The notes under the pieces were generated by a model. It saw nothing but the letters and a program-made list of their open reading frames with translations, was not told the DNA's origin and ran no database searches. 64,000 nucleotides of DNA, from positions 31,266-95,265 of the forward strand of contig PNOG01000022.1 of NCBI GenBank assembly GCA_013824685.1, read 5' to 3'. The stretch is from Coprothermobacter sp. (lineage in GTDB: Bacteria > Caldisericota > Caldisericia > Cryosericales > Cryosericaceae). Within the stretch, counting starts at the first letter, position 1, and every line of letters starts with the position of its first letter. Made by a program: the position numbers and the translations under genes. Positions 43,572 through 52,599 of this stretch are shown one piece after another.

Positions 43572-45445
43572 TGGCATTGCGATGGAAGCGACAGAATGGA
43601 TGGATGGCTGTGGTGGGACGGCTGGCTGTGGACGTAGCCATGCTCAACGTCGCCACGGTCGTGGCTGTTCTCGCTCGGCTCGACTTCCGTGCGGCGCCGT
43701 GGTCTCTTGTCTACACCCTGAGGTTCCCAGGGCTGGTGGAGAACCTGGTGTTTGTCGCAGTGTCTGTGCTCCTGCAGACGCCGCTGGCGCTGTGGTCGTA
43801 CAGCAGTCTGCGGGATGTGGTGCGTGTGGCCATCGTCGTCGGACTCACGAAGGTCCTGGCCCTGCCGCTGCTGCTAGCCATGCGTGGAGAGGTACAATGG
43901 TCGCGGGGTGCATTTGCAGCATCCGCCGTACTCTGTTTCCTGTTCATGGCAGGCGTGCGCGCCATAGCACGGTGGCGGTATGGGCGACACACATGGCAGG
44001 CGAGGGTCGAGGAACCGGCTCAGCATACCACGCCCGCGGCCCGTGTTCTGATCGTAGGGGCCGGCGATGCTGGGGACATGGTCTTGCGCGAGTTCGAGGC
44101 GCACCCTGAGCTGGGCAAGGTGGTCGGGCTGATCGACGACGACCCGGCCAAGCGGGGGTGCACCGTGCGCGGTAAGCGCGTGCTTGGCCCTGTGGCCACG
44201 ATCGCAGATATGGCACGACGTACCCAGGCTACGCAGGCCGTCATCGCTATCCCGTCGCATGCTGCAGCCGTGACCCGTGCGGTCCTGTCCATTCTGGCTG
44301 ACACTGATGTGCAGGTGCGGACCCTGCCGGGCATGTGGGAGCTCGTGGACGGATCCATCCACGTGGACGACCTGCGCCCGATCCAGCTGGAGGACCTGCT
44401 GGCCAGGACGCCGGTGTCTACGGACCTGGGGCCGGTGCGGGCCTATGTAGAGGGCAAACGTATCCTCGTGACAGGCGCAGGCGGTTCCATCGGCTCCGAG
44501 ATCGTCCGGCAGGTGGCGCGGCTCAACCCGTCACAGCTGATTATGCTGGGCAGGGGGGAGAACCGCATCTTCCGCATCGACCGCGAGCTGCAGGAGCGCC
44601 AAGGCGTGACGTGTTCCGTGCCCGTCATCGGGGACATGCGCGATGAGGCCCGCATGACCTGGCTGTTCGATACGTACCGCCCCGACATTATCTTCCATGC
44701 CGCAGCACACAAGCACGTGCCGCTGATGGAGCAGAACCCAGAGGAAGCCATCCTCAACAACGTCGGAGGGACACGTACCCTCCTGCGGCTGGCTGTGTCG
44801 CATGGGGCCGAGCGCTTCGTCAACATCTCCACCGACAAGGCGGTCAACCCGATCAACTTCATGGGCGCGAGCAAGCGTGTCGCCGAGCTGGTGGTCCAGG
44901 TGAACGACGGGCGTGAGCGCCTGCGGGCGACCAGCGTCCGCTTCGGGAACGTGCTGGGCAGCACGGGCAGTGTCACCGATGCCTTTCAGAAACAGCTGCA
45001 GGAGACCCGCACGCTGCGGGTCACCGGCCCCAACATGGAGCGCTTCTTCATGCTCATCCCCGAGGCAGTGCAGCTGGTCCTGCAGGCCGGTGCGCTGACG
45101 CAGGGAGGGGACATCTTCATCCTGCGCATGGGCGAGCCCATCCGGATTCTTGACCTGGCACGCAGCTACATCAAGCTGGCTGGGCTGGAGGTCGGGCGCG
45201 ACGCCAGCATCGTCATCACCGGCAACCGCGGCAACGAGAAGATGACCGAGGAGCTGTGGTCGTCCGTGGAGCACGTCGTGCCGACCAGCTACGAGAGCAT
45301 CATGCGTGTCGAGTGTCCCGCGTGCGCAGACCTGGCCGTGCTTCGCTCAGCTGTCGACGCCCTGCTGGACGCCGCACGCAGTCATGACGCCACTGCCATG
45401 CGCGCCGCACTGCACGCCATCGACCCATCGATCAACATCCCGTAG
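43571..45445 (+). CDS. wbpM: Membrane-bound UDP-HexNAc 4,6-dehydratase (WbpM/CapD family)
   Basis: 624 aa. Four hydrophobic segments lie in the first ~130 residues, then a Rossmann CoA-binding-like domain (VLIVGAGDAGDMVL), and then the catalytic SDR (ILVTGAGGSIGSEIVRQ, AAAHKHVPLMEQNP, NISTDKAVNPINFMGASK). Met431-x3-Lys435 replaces Tyr-x3-Lys, the hallmark of WbpM. It makes a 4-keto-6-deoxy-HexNAc used for QuiNAc-type sugars. Tandem ATGs occur at 43568/43571; the second has the better spacing from GGAGGA. Its last ~95 bases are duplicated at 50.68 kb. Confidence 0.92.
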   Translation: MALRWKRQNGWMAVVGRLAVDVAMLNVATVVAVLARLDFRAAPWSLVYTLRFPGLVENLVFVAVSVLLQTPLALWSYSSLRDVVRVAIVVGLTKVLALPLLLAMRGEVQWSRGAFAASAVLCFLFMAGVRAIARWRYGRHTWQARVEEPAQHTTPAARVLIVGAGDAGDMVLREFEAHPELGKVVGLIDDDPAKRGCTVRGKRVLGPVATIADMARRTQATQAVIAIPSHAAAVTRAVLSILADTDVQVRTLPGMWELVDGSIHVDDLRPIQLEDLLARTPVSTDLGPVRAYVEGKRILVTGAGGSIGSEIVRQVARLNPSQLIMLGRGENRIFRIDRELQERQGVTCSVPVIGDMRDEARMTWLFDTYRPDIIFHAAAHKHVPLMEQNPEEAILNNVGGTRTLLRLAVSHGAERFVNISTDKAVNPINFMGASKRVAELVVQVNDGRERLRATSVRFGNVLGSTGSVTDAFQKQLQETRTLRVTGPNMERFFMLIPEAVQLVLQAGALTQGGDIFILRMGEPIRILDLARSYIKLAGLEVGRDASIVITGNRGNEKMTEELWSSVEHVVPTSYESIMRVECPACADLAVLRSAVDALLDAARSHDATAMRAALHAIDPSINIP

Positions 45446-45497
45446 ACGACAGACAAGGACAAAAGCTGGATTCCCGCCTGCGCGGGAATGACGGAGC
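45352..45497 (+). repeat. Left copy of the wbpM 3'-end duplication, including a palindromic repeat
   Basis: The last ~94 coding bases of the wbpM-like gene, its stop, ~25 bases and the palindromic core at 45470-45489 recur at 50684-50833 with only scattered changes. See the right copy at 50653-50778. Confidence 0.8.
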
Positions 45498-46116
45498 AGG
45501 GGATCTGGGTGGTTGCCGACGTTACCAGCGGCATGCCAAGGGAGCTGGCTTCCACCGGCGCGACCATCCTGAACATTGGACGACGCCACGTCATCTGGGG
45601 ATGGCTGGAAAAACGCCGTCCAACGAGACGGTGGACCCGACTACGGTACTGGGTGGTTTCTGACATCAACCCGCGATGAATCAGTTCTCTTTGGGGGCAA
45701 CCGACAGTCTGGCGGCGGGGTGACCCAGACCGAAGACAGGTCGCCTTGCAGATGAGTCCTCCGGTGCCGTCCGTTCACGCGCTCGCCCACTTGACAACAA
45801 AACGATCCCTAAGATAATTATCCCAGTAGGTTTCGGTTGTTCTCTTTGACGCTGGCACACGGACCGCAAGGTCATCGAAGTGACAGCGCGTGAAGACGGA
45901 GCAGATTAGCTCCCAGTCTCTGTGGTCGCCGTGGCGGCCATCACCCATGTTCTGTCTGCCCTGCTTTCGGCTTTTCTTGAACCTGCATGATTGAGCTGTC
46001 TTGTTCATATGGAACGATGGTCATTCGATTCTGGCGAACTAGAAGAATACATTGCGACATGGCTCTCCTTGGCTCGCGAAGGCGAAATTCCAATCAAGGA
46101 GATGGAGGGGTCAACA
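45498..46116 (+). other. ~620-bp gap without a convincing gene
   Basis: Short frames occur (a 63-codon one at 45488-45679 starts inside the palindrome) but none has a ribosome site plus recognisable content. The frame of the next gene stays open upstream to 45991 and reads an acidic stretch (SGELEEYIATWLSLAREG). This could be an upstream leader peptide or a longer N-terminus, but the signal peptide at 46117 argues against the latter. Confidence 0.5.
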
Positions 46117-47289
46117 ATGAAGAAACTACTTTCTGTATTGCTCGTGCTGGTTCTGGCCACCGTCCTGGCCATGCCAGGAGTATCGACTGTTAGTGCCGCC
46201 ACGGCCAGCATGACCGTGGTGAGCGATGATATTGGGACCGACATCGCCATTACCAAGGTCTATAACAAGGCGGGAGGGATCACCTCGGTCGTCGACCGTA
46301 GCAGTTCACCGCTCCCGGTCGTCAGGGCTTCCGAGCCGTACGTCTACGCGGCGGAGCCACCCGATGCTACCGGCACGGTCTGGGACACCGGCATCGCGTG
46401 GTTCCAGGCGAACGGATCTTCAGCCGACTGGATCTGGGAGACCCGTCTTTCCAATGGCCCGGCAAGCTATTCGCCGGCTGACCCCCTGTTTGACCCACTT
46501 GCTGACGTCAATGGGCGGGTCGTACTGTTTCGGACGGCATTCACCGTCCCTGGCAACCCGGTCACCGCGACTCTTCGAGTCGCCGCGGACAACGGCTACG
46601 AAGTATGGGTGAACAACGGTACCCACTACCGCAGCCCGGCTCTGAGTGGGGCAGGGTGGGAGATGTCGAATCTGCGTGAGGGGAGCCTGCCCGGTTCCGC
46701 CTGGAAGAGTCTTGGTACGTATTCATCTCTTGTTGTAGACCTTGTCAGCGGCACCAACACGCTGTATGTCTTGGCGGGTAACGAGTACTACGCGCCTGAC
46801 GACGGCAACTATGGAACACCAGCATGGTACAACAACCCCGGCGCCACCATCTTCCAGCTGGACGTAGAATACCAGGCGACCGGCTACACGCACACATGGG
46901 GGTACTGGAAGACACACTCGTCACGCGGACCTGCACCATACGATGATACTTGGGCGATTCTGGGTGAGAACACCCCGTTCTTCCTTAGCGGAAAGACATA
47001 CTTCGGCGTTCTGCAGGAGAACGTCAGCGGTGGAGACGCCTACTACCAGCTTGCTCACCAATACGTCGCGGCGAAACTCGATACGCTGGATGGAGCGTGG
47101 ATGCGCGGAGACGTTCAGACTGCCTTTGATCAGGCGACAGCACTGCTCAGCCTCTACACGCCCGCCGAAGTCATGAGTTTCAAGAAGGGGTTACCTGCTC
47201 AGAAGGCTATTTTCACGCAGTTTAATCAGCTTGCCGGCATCTTGGACGCGTACAACAACGGCAACATGGGGACTCCTCATGCTCCCTAG
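46117..47289 (+). CDS. Secreted protein with a galactose-binding-like region and a GYWKTH-type C-terminal domain
   Basis: 390 aa. GGAGGGG precedes the ATG, and the first ~28 residues are a signal peptide ending VSTVSAA. The middle (~130-260) contains FRTAFTVPG, LRVAADNGYEVWVNN and LYVLAGNEYY, typical of jelly-roll PA14/F5-8-like modules. The C-terminal part starts HTWGYWKTHS and has YYQLAHQYVAAKLDTLDGA, a combination I recall from secreted proteins that begin a domain with 'GYWK(T/N)H'. Its function is unknown. It is the first gene of the block bounded by wbpM 3' repeats and ends at a hairpin terminator. Confidence 0.8.
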   Translation: MKKLLSVLLVLVLATVLAMPGVSTVSAATASMTVVSDDIGTDIAITKVYNKAGGITSVVDRSSSPLPVVRASEPYVYAAEPPDATGTVWDTGIAWFQANGSSADWIWETRLSNGPASYSPADPLFDPLADVNGRVVLFRTAFTVPGNPVTATLRVAADNGYEVWVNNGTHYRSPALSGAGWEMSNLREGSLPGSAWKSLGTYSSLVVDLVSGTNTLYVLAGNEYYAPDDGNYGTPAWYNNPGATIFQLDVEYQATGYTHTWGYWKTHSSRGPAPYDDTWAILGENTPFFLSGKTYFGVLQENVSGGDAYYQLAHQYVAAKLDTLDGAWMRGDVQTAFDQATALLSLYTPAEVMSFKKGLPAQKAIFTQFNQLAGILDAYNNGNMGTPHAP

Positions 47290-47321
47290 CCTCTAGACGC
47301 GATACGCGCATGTTTCTTCCG

Positions 47322-47346
47322 GGGCGGGGATAGCACCCCGCCCTTT
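47322..47346 (+). terminator. Hairpin terminator after the secreted protein gene
   Basis: A perfect 8-bp stem GGGCGGGG (47322-47329) and CCCCGCCC (47336-47343) with a 6-base loop is followed by TTTCT. The T-run is short. Confidence 0.6.
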
Positions 47347-47568
47347 CTGCTTCCAGGACAGCATCTCAACTTATCGGCGAGAAGAAGGAGTCCGTTGTCC
47401 AGTACGTCGAACTGACGGCTGGACGTCATCCAGTGTGTTCATTTGAGCGGGCGGGAAGGTCGTACCTTACCTGAACCGTCCTTGCAGGTCAACGTCAGGT
47501 ATGAAGCGGAAAATGAGAGATGGTTCGTACGACGAGCGGCGGCAGGAAAGCCAGGGGGCGTTTTGAAT

Positions 47569-48477
47569 ATGGACGGTAGGGGTAGCTTGACAGACTGCAG
47601 GTCGGCGGACAACGAGACTGGATCGGCATCCCTGCCCCGTATTTCGGTGATTACGCCTGTCAGGAATGGCAATCCCTATCTGCTGGACCTCTTGGAGAGT
47701 GTACAGAAGCAGGACTACCCATTTGTTGAGCACATCGTCATCGACGATGGATCGGATGATGGAGGTTGGACGCTGCAAACGCTCCAGGCATCGGCCGGCA
47801 TCCGGTGGTGGGGTCACCCCAACTGTGGTCAGTACCCCACTCAGAACGAAGGACTCAGGGCGGCAACTGGGGATTTGGTGACGATCATCTGTGCCGACGA
47901 CATGTATGCGGGCTCGGGTGCGCTGTCCGCCGTTGCGCGCGCTTGGCATCCTGGAGTCAAGGTGTTGTATGGTGACAGTCTCGAACTGGATGCCGGCGGT
48001 GCACCCTTGCCCTATCAGGTTACGGGACATGGGCCGCTGTTTTCCAGCGATCTCCTGACGTGGTGCGTTGTCCGACACAGTTCGGTGTTCATCGATCGAC
48101 AGTTCGTCATGAACAGGAGACTCTGGTTCGATGAGTCCTTTCACCTCTGTGGCGATTGGGAATGGCTGATACGCGTATTCGCAGCAGCGAGGGACGACAT
48201 ACTCTATGTCCCGGGGAGGCTTGGGGCGTACAGGAATCATGCACTGCAGACCTCGCAGCAATCGTGGTACGCGAAATCGGTCGATACAGAGCGCATGAGA
48301 GTGTTTGCTATGTACGGTGGCAGTGTCACCGCCTATCGTTACGCCATGCGGAGCACGGTATGGCCGCGTCGCTGGCAGAAAGCGCGCGGCCTGATGCGTG
48401 CAGGCGATCTCCGTGCGGTCTGCAGATGGCTGTTGGCAGCAGTCAAACGCTGCCTTGCGGTCAGGACGAGCGCGTAG
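47569..48477 (+). CDS. GT2-family glycosyltransferase
   Basis: About 302 aa: ISVITPVRNGNPYLLDLLES, HIVIDDGSDDGG, the loop CGQYPTQNEGLRAATGDL typical of WcaA-like enzymes, ICADDMY as the metal site, and HLCGDWEWLIRV as the catalytic acid region. The frame stays open upstream to 47443. ATG 47569 is chosen since similarity to the family starts soon after it and AGGGGGCG lies upstream, but a longer form is possible. Acceptor and donor unknown. Confidence 0.83.
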   Translation: MDGRGSLTDCRSADNETGSASLPRISVITPVRNGNPYLLDLLESVQKQDYPFVEHIVIDDGSDDGGWTLQTLQASAGIRWWGHPNCGQYPTQNEGLRAATGDLVTIICADDMYAGSGALSAVARAWHPGVKVLYGDSLELDAGGAPLPYQVTGHGPLFSSDLLTWCVVRHSSVFIDRQFVMNRRLWFDESFHLCGDWEWLIRVFAAARDDILYVPGRLGAYRNHALQTSQQSWYAKSVDTERMRVFAMYGGSVTAYRYAMRSTVWPRRWQKARGLMRAGDLRAVCRWLLAAVKRCLAVRTSA

Positions 48478-48570
48478 GCAGCATGGTGAAGCTTCCATCG
48501 TGTTCTGCGAGCTGTTGCTTCAAATGCCAGACTCGACCGCAGGTGGATGACTTGCAGAGGGAGAGGCCCC

Positions 48571-49449
48571 GTGAATGAGGTCATGAGCAGCAGGACGAGA
48601 GTCGTTGTCCTGGGGTCGCGCGGACTGGCCGGCCACATGATTCTGGACTACTTGTCGAGAATAGACCACTTTGAGGTGGTCGGCATCGACCGCGGGCCTG
48701 CATCTCGTTTTGTTCAGATTCGCGCTGACGTCGAGAGTTCGAGCCGGCTTCTGTCTGTGCTGACGGCGGTGAAACCGGCAGTTGTCGTCAACTGCATAGG
48801 TGTTTTGAATGCCGCTGCAGATGCTGACCTCAGGCGTGCTATCCTGCTGAACAGCTATTTGCCATACGAATTGGCAGCCTGGGGAGACGGCCTCGGCTTC
48901 AAGCTCATTCACCTGAGCACCGATTGCGTCTTTGCTGGGAACACCGGTGACTACACTGAAACAGCTGTGCCGGACGGTACGACTGCTTACGCGCGCACGA
49001 AGATGTTGGGAGAAGTACAATCGGGCCGTCACCTGACATTTCGGACGTCCATCGTCGGTCCCGAGATCCGACCAGACGGGAACGGACTCCTGGAGTGGTT
49101 TCTTCGGCAAACCGGAGTTGTGCCGGGGTATGCCGGTGTCCAGTGGACCGGCGTCACATCACTGGTTCTGGCAAGAGCGGTGGAGGCAGCCATCTCGTCT
49201 GATCTGTGTGGACTGTATCACCTGGTCTCGGACACGTCAATCTCGAAATATCGGCTGTTGAAGGAAATGGCCAGAGCCTTCGGCGTACACGGGATCCGGA
49301 TTGTCAGACAGCAGAGACCTCACAGCCGTCGGACTCTCATCTGTACGAGGACGGATTTCGACTTCCGGGTTCCGGACTACCGCTCCATGCTGGAGGAACT
49401 GGCCAGGACCGTGGAAGACTGGCCGGAGCTTCGATGGTCGCTGCATTGA
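48571..49449 (+). CDS. RmlD-family sugar-nucleotide reductase
   Basis: About 292 aa extended SDR: VVVLGSRGLAGHMI, VVNCIGVLNAAA, HLSTDCVFAG, YARTKMLGE (catalytic Tyr-x3-Lys) and FRTSIVGPE. STDCVFAG with the SIVG segment points to the branch of RmlD-like proteins that reduce 4-keto-HexNAc derivatives rather than dTDP-rhamnose precursors, but this is an inference. If so it could reduce the WbpM product (to QuiNAc or FucNAc). GTG 48571 is preceded by GAGGGAGAGG; ATG 48583 is an alternative. Confidence 0.82.
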   Translation: MNEVMSSRTRVVVLGSRGLAGHMILDYLSRIDHFEVVGIDRGPASRFVQIRADVESSSRLLSVLTAVKPAVVVNCIGVLNAAADADLRRAILLNSYLPYELAAWGDGLGFKLIHLSTDCVFAGNTGDYTETAVPDGTTAYARTKMLGEVQSGRHLTFRTSIVGPEIRPDGNGLLEWFLRQTGVVPGYAGVQWTGVTSLVLARAVEAAISSDLCGLYHLVSDTSISKYRLLKEMARAFGVHGIRIVRQQRPHSRRTLICTRTDFDFRVPDYRSMLEELARTVEDWPELRWSLH

Positions 49450-49486
49450 ACCATCGTTGTGCCATGAGCTTGGCTGGGGATGGTTG

Positions 49487-50653
49487 ATGCACGTTCTGTT
49501 CATTCCCTCGTGGTATCCCACTCCTGGACAACCCAGCTTGGGACCGTACTTTGTCGACCAAGCGCTTGCCGTACTGGCGCTCGGGGTCGAAACCGGCGTC
49601 TGTTACCCTGCACTGCGGTCATTGCGAACGCTGTCTCTTTTCTGCATTGCCCAGAACCACTTTCAGTGGACCTGCGCTGACGATGCCGGCGTGCATACGG
49701 TACTCCTGCACGCGTGGAACCCGGTCATTCCGCATATCCGTGCCACAATGTTCGTCCAAACCAGCCTGCAAGCATTCAGGATCTATGAACAGAGGTACGG
49801 AAGGCCCGACATTATCCATGCCCAGAGTGCCCTGTGGGGAGGCGTTGCTGCCATGCGACTTTCCAGGCAGACAGGCATCCCCTATGTCGTCACCGAGCAC
49901 TCATCGGCCTATCACCGAAAGATGAACGGGCGATGGGAGCCGTGGATCGTACGGTGCCTTGGTGGCGCAGCGCGGACCATTTGCGTCAGTTCGAGCTTGG
50001 CACACGACGTCTCTGCCGTGGCGCCGGATGTACCCATTACCGTCATCCCGAACATGGTCGATGCAGAGTTCTTCACTCTCCCTCCTGCGCCCAGAGTCTC
50101 GCCACAGCATAGCTTCCTGACCGTAGCCAATCTGAACAGCAACAAGGGGATAGACACGCTGCTGGAAGCGTTCGCTCTCTACCGGCGAGCGGGCGGCTCG
50201 TGGACTCTGAACATAGGCGGCCAAGGTCCCCTGTGGCTGAACCTGATGTATCAGGTACAGCATCTGCTTCTGGAGGACGCGGTGCGCTTCCTGGGACCAC
50301 TGACACGGATTCAGGTGCGGCAGGCAATGTGGGAGGCCTCGGCCTTCGTTCTTGCGAGCAGGGTCGAGACATTTGGCCTCGCAGTAGCCGAGGCGCTGGC
50401 GACCGGCCTGCCCGTCGTCGTGACTCGCTGCGGAGGGCCTGAGGACTTCGTCACGCCCAATGACGGACTGCTCGTGGAGATCGACAACCCTCATGCGCTA
50501 GCAGAGGCGCTGACGGAGGTTGCTGAGTCGCGCCGACTCGAGGATGATGAAGGCCGCAGGAAACGCTGCGTCAGCCGATTCGGTTCCACCAAGGTAGGAA
50601 GACAGCTCCTCGACGTCTATACCCAGGTTGTGGGCTCCCCCAAGACCAAGTAG
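49487..50653 (+). CDS. GT4-family glycosyltransferase (paralogue of the one at 32234)
   Basis: 388 aa, exactly the length of the paralogue, and aligning without gaps by eye: MHVLFIPSWYPT, IIHAQSALWGGVAAM, VIPNMVDAEFFTL, GIDTLLEAFALYRR and SRVETFGLAVAEALATGLP all match. It starts at the ATG at 49487, 37 bases after the reductase. The copies probably add the same or related sugar in two different glycans or at two positions. Confidence 0.88.
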   Translation: MHVLFIPSWYPTPGQPSLGPYFVDQALAVLALGVETGVCYPALRSLRTLSLFCIAQNHFQWTCADDAGVHTVLLHAWNPVIPHIRATMFVQTSLQAFRIYEQRYGRPDIIHAQSALWGGVAAMRLSRQTGIPYVVTEHSSAYHRKMNGRWEPWIVRCLGGAARTICVSSSLAHDVSAVAPDVPITVIPNMVDAEFFTLPPAPRVSPQHSFLTVANLNSNKGIDTLLEAFALYRRAGGSWTLNIGGQGPLWLNLMYQVQHLLLEDAVRFLGPLTRIQVRQAMWEASAFVLASRVETFGLAVAEALATGLPVVVTRCGGPEDFVTPNDGLLVEIDNPHALAEALTEVAESRRLEDDEGRRKRCVSRFGSTKVGRQLLDVYTQVVGSPKTK

Positions 50654-50778
50654 TGGACATCGACCAAGCCCACGAAATGTCGGTCGTCGACGTCCTGCTG
50701 GACGCCGCGCGCAGTCATGACGCAAACGCCACGCGTGCCGCACTGCACGCCATCGAGCCGTCCATCAATATCCCATAG
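50653..50778 (+). pseudogene. Detached 3' fragment of a wbpM-like gene
   Basis: The frame ending at TAG 50776-50778 encodes VLLDAARSHDANATRAALHA and IEPSINIP, nearly identical to the last ~32 residues of the wbpM product (45445). The match covers ~94 bases and continues into the palindrome downstream. Nothing upstream in this frame resembles WbpM. This is a relic of the gene end, marking the right border of the 45.4-50.7 kb block. Confidence 0.85.
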
Positions 50779-50805
50779 ACAAGAAGAGGCAAATACAAAG
50801 GATGG

Positions 50806-50929
50806 ATTCCCGCCTGCGCGGGAATGACGGAGCGATATGGGGTCAGCTGGTAAACAGCGGCCAAAGTGGCAAGTTCAGCACCTGAGACCTGGCAAGGAAT
50901 GGATTCCCGCCTTCGCGGGAATGACAGAC
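50806..50929 (+). repeat. Palindrome plus composite dispersed repeat, copy 3
   Basis: A palindromic core at 50806-50825 (part of the wbpM 3' duplication) is followed directly by a full composite unit: GGGGTCAGCTGGTAA (from 50836), AAGTGGCAAGTTCAGCACC, and a second palindromic core at 50903-50922. Confidence 0.85.
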
Positions 50930-50931
50930 GA

Positions 50932-52563
50932 CTACCTGCTCCGCAGCCGGCGAGCCAGACCTTTGAAGCGGTCCATGATGGCCTGCCAGCCGTCGAGGTG
51001 CAGGGCGATGCTGCACACCGCGTAGGCAAGGACGGCGACGCCACAGACAGCCATGGTGCGGAGGAGCAGTGGAATGAACGCCGTGACTGGGGCGATCCAG
51101 CTGAGGCCCAGCCAGGCGATGAGTCCGACGGGGACGGTCGCCAGCAGGGTCCTGAGTATCTGGGCCCAGAGCGGGTACGCCCGGGTGTGCCGGTCCTTCG
51201 CGCGGAAGTAATGGCGCAGGAGGAGGGCGTAGATGATCGTGCCCAGCGTGACGGTGATGGTGGTGGCGAGCGCGATACCCGCAGCCCCCAGATACCTGCT
51301 GAGGATGATGTTGCCGGCCATGTTGGCACCCACGATGCCTAGACCGACGAGGAGAGGCGTCACCGTGTTCTTGAACGCATAGAAGACCTTGGCCAGGATG
51401 GGCAGGACCGCTTGGAACACGAGACCCAGGGCATACATCTGGACGCAGGCGGCCGTGATGGTGGTCGCCGTCGTGTCGAAGGCCCCACGCTGGAACAGCA
51501 GGCGGGTGATGGGTGTTGCCAGGACCACGATGCCCACGGACGACGGGATGACGATGTAGGAGAGAAAAGCCACGGTGCGCCGTACCTTGTCGTCCATGGC
51601 ATACAGGGCCGAGCCGTCCACGGCCATGGCTGAGAAGGCCGGGAAGGTCGCCGTCGCGATGGGGCCGGCAAGCAGGGTAATCGGGATGGTCCAGACGCGG
51701 TTGGAGAAACTGAGCGCCGCGATTGCCCCCTCCGGCAGGAGGGAGGCGACCCAGCGGTCCACCATGACGTTGAGGGTGCCCACGCCACCCGCGAGCACCA
51801 GCGGCATGAGCAGGGCGGCAAACTGCAGGATGGCGGGCCAGTCCATGTGCCGGACGTCGAAACGCCTCAGGAAGCCATACCTCTTGCTGGCCACGAGGAT
51901 GACCAACGGGACGAAGCTCACGACGGCCAGCAGTGTCTGTCCCAGTGTCCAGGCATGGATGCCCAGGCGGGAGGAGAACACGAGCAGACTGACCACCACG
52001 GCGACGTTGCCCAGAAAGGTCCACATGAGTGCGACGAGGAAGCTGCTCTCGGCCTGCAGGAGGCCCGTGAACAGGCCGGTCATGATGAGCATGAAGCCCA
52101 TGGGGACGAGGAGGCGCGTCACCTGCACGGCCAGGTCGTAGCGGGCGCCCTCGAAGCCGCGGGCGAAAATGTGCACCAGCTGGGGGGCAAAGACCCACAC
52201 GCCCACGCACACGAGCGCGAAGATGGCACTCCACACGAGCGTCACCTGGTCGACCAGCAGGCGGGCACGTTCCGGGTCCTCCCTCTTGTGGCCCAGATAC
52301 CAAGGCACAATGAGCGTGCTGAGTCCTCCCGCGAAGAGGCCGAGTACCAGGCCGGGGACCATCATGCCGACAAGGAAGGCGTCCGTCTGGCCGGTGGCGC
52401 CGAACTGGCGTGCGATGACCACCTCGCGGGCAAAGCCGACGAATTTGCTGAGGAACGTGACCACAGCGATGAGCACCGCCGCCTGGGCCACCGACTGCTT
52501 GTGCAGGAGGCGGGTCAGGGACGATCGGCGCGACGTATTCGTTTTCTGGTCGTTCTCGGGCAT
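50932..52563 (-). CDS. murJ: Lipid II flippase MurJ
   Basis: 543 aa, MOP-superfamily flippase with ~14 hydrophobic segments. The N-terminus has FLSKFVGFAREVVIARQFGA and TDAFLVGMMVPGL, the diagnostic MurJ start with its conserved Arg. PLVLAGGVGTLNVMVDRW and SNRVWTIPITLLAGPIATA follow. It moves lipid II across the inner membrane for peptidoglycan. It converges on the glycan block from the right. I prefer MurJ to a Wzx role because the N-terminal signature is so clear. The start at 52563 follows GGGGAGG and a promoter at 52600-52627; upstream in-frame ATGs would read through the repeat. Confidence 0.92.
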   Translation of the reverse strand: MPENDQKTNTSRRSSLTRLLHKQSVAQAAVLIAVVTFLSKFVGFAREVVIARQFGATGQTDAFLVGMMVPGLVLGLFAGGLSTLIVPWYLGHKREDPERARLLVDQVTLVWSAIFALVCVGVWVFAPQLVHIFARGFEGARYDLAVQVTRLLVPMGFMLIMTGLFTGLLQAESSFLVALMWTFLGNVAVVVSLLVFSSRLGIHAWTLGQTLLAVVSFVPLVILVASKRYGFLRRFDVRHMDWPAILQFAALLMPLVLAGGVGTLNVMVDRWVASLLPEGAIAALSFSNRVWTIPITLLAGPIATATFPAFSAMAVDGSALYAMDDKVRRTVAFLSYIVIPSSVGIVVLATPITRLLFQRGAFDTTATTITAACVQMYALGLVFQAVLPILAKVFYAFKNTVTPLLVGLGIVGANMAGNIILSRYLGAAGIALATTITVTLGTIIYALLLRHYFRAKDRHTRAYPLWAQILRTLLATVPVGLIAWLGLSWIAPVTAFIPLLLRTMAVCGVAVLAYAVCSIALHLDGWQAIMDRFKGLARRLRSR

Positions 52564-52599
52564 TACAGAGGTGCCTCCCCTTCTGGAGATAACTTCAAC

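Noticed and set aside
45488..45679. 63-codon ORF after wbpM
   Set aside because: It begins inside the palindrome, has no ribosome site and no recognisable content.
50932..52563. MurJ gene read as the missing Wzx flippase
   Set aside because: The N-terminal MurJ signature is clear, the gene is on the opposite strand and has its own promoter.
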